From NCBI GenBank assembly GCA_001777455.1, contig MFDZ01000036.1, forward strand, positions 1-6,185: DNA of 6,185 nucleotides. Reading direction: 5' to 3'. This document shows positions 1 through 4,196 of this stretch, piece after piece (the stretch's first letter is position 1; each line of letters opens with the position of its first letter). Position numbers and translations under genes: made by a program. The notes beneath the pieces were generated by a model. The model searched no databases, had not been told where the DNA came from, and saw nothing but the letters and a program-made list of their open reading frames with translations. The DNA comes from Candidatus Daviesbacteria bacterium RIFCSPLOWO2_02_FULL_41_8 (GTDB lineage Bacteria > Patescibacteriota > Microgenomatia > Daviesbacterales > UBA10151).

Positions 1-1
1 G

Positions 2-829
2 ATAGGATATATGATCGGTCCCCGGTTAAATGCGATGGGACGATTAGACCACGCGATAGATTCACTGCGGCTACTTTGTACAAAAGATCCGGTAAAAGCG
101 AAAAGATTGGCCAAGCTTTTGTGTGAGGCCAATACCACCAGACAACAGATGACAATGGAGGCGGTGGAGCAGGCGAAACTGCTGGTTGATGAAAAACAAA
201 AGATTCATGTTTTAGCCAGTAAAGAGTGGTCCGCCGGAATTATCGGATTGGTGGCCGGTAAAGTTGCGGAAGGGTATAACCGGCCGGCAATTGCTATATC
301 AATTGGGGCGGAGGTTTCCAAGGGTTCGGCCAGATCTATAGACGGTATTAATATTGTGGAGCTAATCAGAAAACACTCGGATATTTTAATTGATGTAGGC
401 GGGCATCCGGGAGCGGCGGGATTTTCCATATTGAGTAAATATGTGGAAGTTTTTAAAAAAAGATTGGAAAAGCTTGCATTAGTACTGCCGGAGGAAGAAA
501 AGGTTTTGGAAATAGAAGCAGAGGTAGAAAGTAAGCAATTGACTAAAAGTTTAGTTTCTGAAATTGAAAAATTCGAGCCTTTCGGTATGAACAATAAAAA
601 ACCGGTTTTTGCCACCAAAACAATGACAGTTTCCGATATCCGGACAGTAGGGGAGGGTAAACATCTTAAGTTTAAAGCAGACAACATAGATGTTATAGCT
701 TTTTCATTTGGCGATTTAATTACTAAATTACATGAAAAACAGATAGTTGATTTAGCGTTTCAACTTGAGATCAACCGGTTCAACGGGACAGAGAAGCTAC
801 AGCTAAAGGTTCTGGATGTTCGGTACTAA
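2..829 (+). CDS. recJ: RecJ single-stranded-DNA-specific 5'-3' exonuclease, C-terminal part (5' truncated by window edge)
   Basis: RecJ degrades single-stranded DNA 5' to 3' in recombination and mismatch repair. Only the C-terminal half is present. The frame is open to the window edge, and residues just before the first ATG (I-G-Y) continue the family motif that leads into GPRLNAMGR, so the ATG at 11 is internal, not a start. In order after that motif come a helical linker, the DHHA1 part with SAGIIGLVAGK, SKGSARS and the phosphate-binding GGHPGAAGF, and then a RecJ OB-fold domain with the typical E-x-F-E-P-F-G-M-N-N-K-K-P segment near residues 190-200 of the visible part. Full RecJ proteins are usually about 550-600 residues, so roughly half is missing. 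It ends TAA and converges on the S51 peptidase gene, overlapping its 3' end by 50 bases. No intrinsic terminator is visible after it. The identification is secure from the motifs. Confidence 0.93.
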   Translation: MGYMIGPRLNAMGRLDHAIDSLRLLCTKDPVKAKRLAKLLCEANTTRQQMTMEAVEQAKLLVDEKQKIHVLASKEWSAGIIGLVAGKVAEGYNRPAIAISIGAEVSKGSARSIDGINIVELIRKHSDILIDVGGHPGAAGFSILSKYVEVFKKRLEKLALVLPEEEKVLEIEAEVESKQLTKSLVSEIEKFEPFGMNNKKPVFATKTMTVSDIRTVGEGKHLKFKADNIDVIAFSFGDLITKLHEKQIVDLAFQLEINRFNGTEKLQLKVLDVRY

Positions 830-1487
830 ATTGATGTTGACCAAAAAAATATTCGTTACCTTCTCCAACAATTCTAAAACCATGATTATCTACTACGACT
901 GCTTGTTTATTGGTTATGGCCACAATTGGGTAATTGACATTGTTCGCTCTTGAGTTTATTAAATCTCTATACCTGGGATCAAAGTGGGGAAAAACAGCCA
1001 CGTCGATTATACCCAGTCCGCTCAAATCAGTTAATCCTATTTTGTTTCTATCCCAACTTCTATGCCAACCAGCCATTTCTATATTTGGTCCGGCTACTAA
1101 ACTGCCAGCACTGGAACCGTAATAACACATTCCTTCATCAAGACGCTCTTGCAAGGGTATTAACAACTCAGATTTTTTCATCCAATATAATAAATCAAAT
1201 GTATTACCTCCGTTTACATATAACACATCAATGCGTTGTAAATTATTTCTTACATATCGAGGCTTAGAATTTTTGAGGTCCAATATTTCCACAACAAATC
1301 CAAATCCTCGCAAGCTTTCTACGGCCTCTATAGCAAGATTATGGTTATTACCAGCTGTAATGATAAATCCTACTTTTGTTTCATGCGGATATTTTCCTGA
1401 TAATTCCCGGAAATGAGGGTAGGTTTCTGGTTGTATGCCTGATGAGGCAAGAAAAATCTTTCTGTCTGGCATAGTTTTTATCCACAC
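780..1487 (-). CDS. Peptidase E-like serine peptidase (family S51, class I glutamine amidotransferase-like fold)
   Basis: A 235-residue cytoplasmic protein of the peptidase E / cyanophycinase superfamily; peptidase E itself cleaves N-terminal Asp-X dipeptides. Visible family marks are the N-terminal strand (KIFLASSG), VNGGNTF at residues 91-97 (the usual GGNTF), the nucleophile elbow GSSAGS at 124-129 with Ser126 as likely catalytic serine, and FPHFDP at 166-171 with His168 as likely catalytic histidine. Length matches the family (about 230). The GTG at 1487 is chosen because a strong purine-rich site (AGAGGAAGG) lies 11 bases upstream; an ATG five codons later (1472) is the alternative and has no comparable site. 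With GTG the gene overlaps the upstream gene by 10 bases, suggesting translational coupling. Its last 16 codons are antisense to the end of recJ. Exact substrate is not deducible: Asp-dipeptidase is the default guess, other S51 specificities are possible. Confidence 0.85.
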   Translation of the reverse strand: MWIKTMPDRKIFLASSGIQPETYPHFRELSGKYPHETKVGFIITAGNNHNLAIEAVESLRGFGFVVEILDLKNSKPRYVRNNLQRIDVLYVNGGNTFDLLYWMKKSELLIPLQERLDEGMCYYGSSAGSLVAGPNIEMAGWHRSWDRNKIGLTDLSGLGIIDVAVFPHFDPRYRDLINSRANNVNYPIVAITNKQAVVVDNHGFRIVGEGNEYFFGQHQFSTEHPEPLAVASLSR

Positions 1488-1918
1488 GCTCTCACAAGCC
1501 TTCCTCTATGAGAAGGTCCTGTTGAATAATTTTCAGGAAAACGTCTTGCTATAATTTGGTTAGCTGATAATTCTTTAATGATTTGGGCAATAATCCCAAC
1601 ACTATTAGCATAATCTTGGTTATAGTATATAGCGGGGCCCAGACATTCATAGTATTTTGTAAATAATATCTCACGTCCCCTATTTAGAGCAGCTAATCTT
1701 TTTCTTCTGCTTTCAACTGAAAGATTGAATCGGTCTGCCTCTATTTTTTCCTGATCCAAGACAAGTGTTTTAGCCGGTATTGAAATACCTTCTACTTTAG
1801 GCGGTTGCGTATAATAAAGAACGGTTCGGTCCACCCTTATTAATGGTTTAGCCCCGTTACTTCTGTCTAAGGGTATCCCCCAGTTAATTTCTGTTTTTTC
1901 TGCTGTTGCTACTGACAT
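1478..1918 (-). CDS. Hypothetical protein, 146 residues, first gene of an attenuator-controlled unit
   Basis: I do not recognise a family. The start is well supported: ATG at 1918 with AAAGGAG six bases upstream. The protein is soluble-looking, with no signal peptide or membrane segment. It has a polar N-terminal third (INWGIPLDRSNG, then a strand-like IRVDRTVLYYTQPP), a charged helical centre (residues 55-85, containing ESRRKRLAALNRGRE), a Tyr-rich patch (KYYECLGPAIYYNQDY, about 88-103), a hydrophobic helix (VGIIAQIIKEL) and a basic tail. The centre could bind nucleic acid, but that is only suggested by charge. It overlaps the S51 peptidase gene by 10 bases, so the two are probably co-translated and may work together. 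It is preceded by its own promoter, a Leu/Val-rich leader ORF and an intrinsic terminator, so expression likely depends on antitermination. The coding nature is supported by the ribosome site and the overlap; function is unknown. Confidence 0.75.
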   Translation of the reverse strand: MSVATAEKTEINWGIPLDRSNGAKPLIRVDRTVLYYTQPPKVEGISIPAKTLVLDQEKIEADRFNLSVESRRKRLAALNRGREILFTKYYECLGPAIYYNQDYANSVGIIAQIIKELSANQIIARRFPENYSTGPSHRGRLVRACG

Positions 1919-1939
1919 ATTTTTCTCCTTTCAAACCAC

Positions 1940-1963
1940 AAAAAAACCTCCCATTCGGGAGGC
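1940..1963 (-). terminator. Intrinsic terminator (attenuator arm pair 3:4) before the 146-residue gene
   Basis: Read on the minus strand: CCTCCC (1962-1957), loop GAAT (1956-1953), GGGAGG (1952-1947), then seven T (1946-1940). A flanking G-T can extend the stem to seven pairs. It lies upstream of the gene it precedes, between promoter and ribosome binding site, which is the position of an attenuator. It would also stop read-through transcripts arriving from alaX. Sequence is identical over 24 bases to the terminator before the DAHP synthase gene. Confidence 0.88.
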
Positions 1964-2032
1964 CTAAATCTTCTTCTTAGATTTTAATTAGAATCTAAAA
2001 AGGCCTCCCAGGTATGCTCCGGTAAGGAGCAT
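1957..2032 (-). promoter_or_regulatory. Attenuator RNA arms: pause-type hairpin and antiterminator that compete with the terminator
   Basis: Seen on the minus strand. A first hairpin pairs ATGCTCC (2032-2026) with GGAGCAT (2020-2014). GGGAGGCCT (2009-2001) is perfectly complementary over nine bases to AGGCCTCCC (1965-1957), which contains the terminator's 5' arm, so antiterminator and terminator exclude each other. The antiterminator loop is closed by an inner seven-pair hairpin, TTAGATT with AATCTAA. The leader ORF runs through the first hairpin and the first antiterminator arm and stops within the inner hairpin. A ribosome finishing the leader would cover GGGAGGCCT and favour termination; one stalled in the Leu/Val run would leave it free. 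Pairing is read directly; the regulatory logic is inferred by analogy with ilv/leu/trp attenuation. Confidence 0.72.
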
Positions 2033-2092
2033 CACAAGAAGGACGACTAAACTCTCTACTCTCTTTAAATCTATAGCGATCATCCTGGACAT
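1988..2092 (-). CDS. Leu/Val-rich leader peptide, 34 residues (putative branched-chain amino acid attenuator leader)
   Basis: A short ORF between promoter and attenuator, starting with ATG at 2092 (or ATG at 2083). Residues 15-23 read LVVLLVMLL; Leu, Val and Ile make up 14 of 34 residues. From memory, the Escherichia coli IlvL leader has a similar build (RV-x-SLVV followed by a Val/Ile run and GA-x-LG), and this ORF has RVESLVV followed by a Leu/Val run and GAYLG. There is no clear Shine-Dalgarno; the ATG sits only a few bases after the predicted transcription start, so it may be read as a leaderless message. A small single-span membrane protein is an alternative reading, since the run is also long enough to be hydrophobic. 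The overlap with the antiterminator arms favours a leader peptide. Confidence 0.6.
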   Translation of the reverse strand: MSRMIAIDLKRVESLVVLLVMLLTGAYLGGLFRF

Positions 2093-2101
2093 TATGAAAT
2101 A

Positions 2102-2130
2102 ATACTATAACATCAGAGTGTCATTGTCAA
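2102..2130 (-). promoter_or_regulatory. Promoter of the leader / 146-residue gene / S51 unit
   Basis: Minus strand: a perfect -35 TTGACA (2130-2125), then either TATAGT (2109-2104, spacing 15, with an upstream TGT giving an extended -10) or TAGTAT (2107-2102, spacing 17). Transcription would start near 2097-2095, just before the leader ATG. The -35 contains the TGA stop codon of alaX (2129-2127), so the unit is packed directly against the preceding gene. Confidence 0.72.
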
Positions 2131-2876
2131 ATCGAATACCTGATAATTGTCAGTCCGTCTTCTTTTTCAATTGACTCAATGTTTATTTTTCCCACTTCAC
2201 CGGTAGTTTTAACTTGTGTTCCGCCGTCTGCCACTGCTCCGACACCCTCCAGTTTTAAGGTTCTTAATGGTTTGTTGGTTGGTAGCCCAGGAATTAGATA
2301 GATAGCTTCTTTTTGTAAATCTTCCAAGGGCTGAAAATACCAGGTAAGTTTTAAATTTTTAGCAACTAATTCATTTGTTCTATCTTCCAATTTTTGTTTT
2401 ATGTCTTCCTCGAGGGTACCCTGGTAAATAATATGTGGATTTTTGTTGTGATCTGCCTTCAGTGGCACTAAGATTTTAGGTGAAAGCCCCAGTAAAAACA
2501 TGGCAAAATCTATGATATGACCGGCGGAATGCAATTTCATATTTTTATATCTTCGATCCCAGTTAATACTGCCGTGAACTTTTGCTCCGACAGCCGGAGT
2601 GCCACTTGTTTTAATAAAATGCCAGATTTCGCCGTCTCTATTTTCGAGCTTGCGAGAAAGCAAGCTTTGCTTATTTAGGACCTGATACACTTCTCCGGAC
2701 CAGTTGTCCGCCTCTAGTTTTCCCTGATCAGTGGCCTGGCCGCCGCCCATGGGATAAAAGACCGTTTGGTCCAAAATCAGGCGGAAGACGCCTTCACCTT
2801 CCGGCAAGACTTCCAAAACATCCGCATCCATTTCTTTAAGATACGAATCATCAAGATATAAAGGTTTAGTTTTCAT
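2127..2876 (-). CDS. alaX: AlaX-type alanyl-tRNA editing protein (trans-editing hydrolase)
   Basis: Free-standing relative of the AlaRS editing domain; the family hydrolyses Ser- or Gly-tRNA(Ala). The 249 residues show the N-terminal AlaRS-like beta-barrel with LDQTVFYPMGGGQATDQG (35-52) and the tRNA_SAD part with the metal-binding HSAGH (116-120), the medium-length AlaX layout. Two oddities. The usual C-G-G-T-H-V motif appears as D-G-G-T-Q-V (217-222), so the Cys and His zinc ligands are Asp and Gln; a different metal set or altered activity is possible. Residues about 68-80 look like an extra loop in the barrel, and their DNA contains a hairpin and a 19-base repeat shared with the intergenic region near 5660. 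The gene overlaps the DAHP synthase gene by 11 bases and has only a weak ribosome site, implying coupled translation. Family assignment is firm; activity is less certain because of the missing ligands. Confidence 0.87.
   Translation of the reverse strand: MKTKPLYLDDSYLKEMDADVLEVLPEGEGVFRLILDQTVFYPMGGGQATDQGKLEADNWSGEVYQVLNKQSLLSRKLENRDGEIWHFIKTSGTPAVGAKVHGSINWDRRYKNMKLHSAGHIIDFAMFLLGLSPKILVPLKADHNKNPHIIYQGTLEEDIKQKLEDRTNELVAKNLKLTWYFQPLEDLQKEAIYLIPGLPTNKPLRTLKLEGVGAVADGGTQVKTTGEVGKINIESIEKEDGLTIIRYSI
2637..2678. repeat. Hairpin-containing repeat segment within alaX, partly shared with the 5651-5669 intergenic sequence
   Basis: AGCTTGC (2647-2653) and GCAAGCT (2660-2666) form a seven-pair hairpin around GAGAAA. 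The 19 bases GCAAGCTTTGCTTATTTAG (2660-2678) recur exactly and in the same orientation at 5651-5669. In alaX this DNA encodes about residues 67-80 on the minus strand (N-K-Q-S-L-L-S-R-K-L-E-N-R), a charged stretch that looks like an added loop between GEVYQVL and DGEIWHFI. Confidence 0.5.
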
Positions 2877-3987
2877 AAGTAGAACTGCCTATAGAAGGGT
2901 TCAACACATATCTTTTAGGTCCTAATGCTTTGGCAATAGTTTCTAATAGACGTTCAGTTTCTTCCCAATTAATACAACTATCAGTAATTGAAACACCGTA
3001 TTTAAGCGGTTGGCCTGCAATCCACTGTTGATTGCCTTCATGTAAATGACTTTCAAACATCAGCCCCATGATTCTTCTTTGTCCTGATCGGATTTGCTCT
3101 AGCGCATTTTCAGCAGCAACTGATTGTAGCTTAAACTTCTTTTCTGAATTTCCATGTGAGCAATCAATCATTATGGGGCGATTGGTTTCAGTAAGTAGAC
3201 CGGCTTGTCGGACTAAATTAATCGCTATATTGATAGATACTGCATCATAGTTTGTAGCTCCGCCGCCTCCTCTTAAAACTATGTGAGTATCAGGATTTCC
3301 CGTTGTATCTATTTTAGCCTCCTGGGCATATTCGTTAATACCAGTAATTATATGAGGACTTTTAGCTGTAACCATGGCGTCAACGGCAACCTGGATATTA
3401 CCTTCTGTAGAGTTTTTGAAACCAACAGGTATGGACAATCCGCTAGCTAGGTGTCTGTATACTGGAGCTTCGGTTGTTCTAGCACCAATGGCTGCCCAAG
3501 AGACCAAGTCGCCATAATATTGTGGTGTGTCAAGGCTGACAAATTCGACAGCACAAGGTACCCCTAAATTATTAATGTCAGCTAATAACTGGCGTGAGGT
3601 TGCCAGGCCAGTAATGATATCGAATGATCCATCAAGGTGAGGGTCGTTTATCATACCTGTCCATCCTAACGTTGTTCGTGGTTTTTCAACATAACCACGC
3701 ATAATAATTACTAAACTGTCCTCGTACCTGCTTCTTAGATGGCTTACTCCTTGGGCATATTCAAGGCTTGCTGGTCGATCATGTAACGAACAGGGTCCAG
3801 TGGCCACCATCAATCTCCAAGTGTCTTCTCCATGCAAAATATCCCGGATCTCCTGTCGAGTTTTTGCAACAAGGCCTCTATTCGGATTGACAATCTCTTT
3901 TTTTAGTTGAAAAGGGGAGTCAATCGCTGTGATTGAAGCTATATGTGTATTTTCAATAGGAACTGTGTCGTAGTCTATTCTTTTCAT
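2866..3987 (-). CDS. 3-deoxy-7-phosphoheptulonate (DAHP) synthase, type I alpha (AroF/AroG/AroH family)
   Basis: Catalyses phosphoenolpyruvate plus erythrose 4-phosphate to DAHP, the entry step to chorismate and Trp, Tyr and Phe; cytoplasmic, metal-dependent. All 373 residues are typical. GPCSLHD (64-70) has metal ligand Cys66. MRGYVEKPRTTLGWTG (96-111) has Arg97 and the KPRT loop. GFKNSTEG (189-196) has Lys191. LRGGGG is at 238-243, DCSHGNS (275-281) has His278, FESHL has Glu312 and SITDSCI has Asp336. Spacing agrees with E. coli AroG residues as I recall them (Cys61, His268, Glu302, Asp326). The ATG at 3987 is chosen because GGGAGG lies seven bases upstream. The in-frame ATG at 4002 falls inside the terminator loop and has no ribosome site. 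The gene follows an aromatic-rich leader peptide and attenuator, and overlaps alaX. Which aromatic amino acid inhibits the enzyme cannot be read, so no paralogue symbol is given. Confidence 0.95.
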   Translation of the reverse strand: MKRIDYDTVPIENTHIASITAIDSPFQLKKEIVNPNRGLVAKTRQEIRDILHGEDTWRLMVATGPCSLHDRPASLEYAQGVSHLRSRYEDSLVIIMRGYVEKPRTTLGWTGMINDPHLDGSFDIITGLATSRQLLADINNLGVPCAVEFVSLDTPQYYGDLVSWAAIGARTTEAPVYRHLASGLSIPVGFKNSTEGNIQVAVDAMVTAKSPHIITGINEYAQEAKIDTTGNPDTHIVLRGGGGATNYDAVSINIAINLVRQAGLLTETNRPIMIDCSHGNSEKKFKLQSVAAENALEQIRSGQRRIMGLMFESHLHEGNQQWIAGQPLKYGVSITDSCINWEETERLLETIAKALGPKRYVLNPSIGSSTYEN

Positions 3988-4011
3988 AAAAAAACCTCCC
4001 ATTCGGGAGGC
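3988..4011 (-). terminator. Intrinsic terminator (attenuator arm pair 3:4) whose 3' arm is the DAHP synthase ribosome binding site
   Basis: Minus strand: GCCTCCC (4011-4005), loop GAAT (4004-4001), GGGAGG (4000-3995), seven T (3994-3988), directly followed by the ATG at 3987. The GGGAGG arm is the only good Shine-Dalgarno for the gene, at a spacing of seven. Hairpin formation therefore both ends transcription and hides the ribosome site on any read-through RNA. Identical over 24 bases to the terminator at 1940-1963. Confidence 0.9.
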
Positions 4012-4072
4012 TAATATTGGTCAAAACCTTTTCGATAAGGTTATCCCAATAAACCTCCCTCCTTTCGGAAGG
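3995..4072 (-). promoter_or_regulatory. Four-arm transcription attenuator of the DAHP synthase unit
   Basis: Minus strand arms. Arm 1 is CCTTCC (4072-4067), which closes on GGAGGG (4062-4057) around a GAAA tetraloop (1:2). Arm 2 is GGGAGG (4059-4054), followed by TATTGG (4051-4046). Arm 3 is CCAATA (4020-4015), followed by CCTCCC (4010-4005). Arms 2 and 3 pair over 6 plus 6 bases (2:3 antiterminator) around an inner hairpin, AACCTT (4042-4037) with AAGGTT (4030-4025). Arm 3 with arm 4 (4000-3995) makes the terminator. Arms 1 and 2 lie inside the leader ORF: the last Phe codon (4070-4068) is within arm 1 and the stop codon (4043-4041) is just past arm 2. This is the classical trp/phe arrangement. 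Pairings are read directly; folding energies were not computed. Confidence 0.83.
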
Positions 4073-4112
4073 TAAACATAAAATAGAAATACCAAACTTT
4101 TACTAAATTCAT
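4041..4112 (-). CDS. Aromatic-rich leader peptide, 23 residues, of the DAHP synthase attenuator
   Basis: A short ORF from ATG at 4112 to TAA at 4041, between the promoter and the attenuator. Residues 7-15 read WYFYFMFTF: seven of nine are aromatic (one Trp, two Tyr, four Phe), followed by a basic/Gly tail encoded by the antiterminator arm. This mirrors known leaders such as PheL and TrpL, and it matches the product of the downstream gene, which feeds all three aromatic amino acids. It is a regulatory peptide whose translation, rather than its product, matters. The ribosome site is poor; the ATG lies about 17 bases after the predicted transcription start. Because Phe codons lie closest to and inside arm 1, Phe shortage should give the strongest response. 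Confidence 0.83.
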   Translation of the reverse strand: MNLVKVWYFYFMFTFRKEGGLLG

Positions 4113-4135
4113 ATTATCTTTGCTTAACTTTTAGT

Positions 4136-4164
4136 ACTTTAGCATGTAGCTAGTATCTTGTCAA
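4136..4164 (-). promoter_or_regulatory. Promoter of the leader / DAHP synthase / alaX unit
   Basis: Minus strand: perfect -35 TTGACA (4164-4159), a 17-base spacer and -10 TAAAGT (4141-4136) preceded by TGC, an extended -10. Predicted start is near 4129, about 17 bases before the leader ATG. The -35 is the reverse complement of the -35 of the divergent aspS promoter. Confidence 0.78.
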
Positions 4165-4187
4165 TGTTAAGGCTGTGCTGTTATGAT
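4158..4187 (+). promoter_or_regulatory. Promoter of aspS, probably giving a leaderless mRNA
   Basis: Plus strand: -35 TTGTCA (4158-4163, five of six matches), 18-base spacer, -10 TATGAT (4182-4187, five of six) with an upstream TGT extended element. Transcription should begin around 4194-4195, only two or three bases before the ATG at 4197, and no Shine-Dalgarno is present. The -35 overlaps that of the opposite DAHP synthase promoter, so one polymerase should exclude the other. Confidence 0.65.
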
Positions 4188-4196
4188 CAATCCATC

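Noticed and set aside
205..687. Minus-strand ORF inside recJ
   Set aside because: It is an antisense shadow of conserved RecJ coding sequence, with no family resemblance and no ribosome site context.
934..1416. Plus-strand ORFs opposite the S51 peptidase
   Set aside because: They are short antisense shadows of a gene with clear catalytic motifs.
4000..4002. In-frame upstream ATG as DAHP synthase start
   Set aside because: It falls in the loop of the terminator hairpin with no ribosome site; the ATG at 3987 has GGGAGG at a spacing of seven and fits the family N-terminus.
3988..4130. T-box or amino acid riboswitch before DAHP synthase
   Set aside because: No T-box consensus or specifier stem is seen; the aromatic-rich ORF overlapping the arms explains the region as ribosome-mediated attenuation.
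4158..4196. N-terminal extension of AspRS from the ATG at 4158
   Set aside because: The stretch contains the -35 and -10 elements of the aspS promoter, and the added residues do not resemble the family; 4197 gives the normal start.
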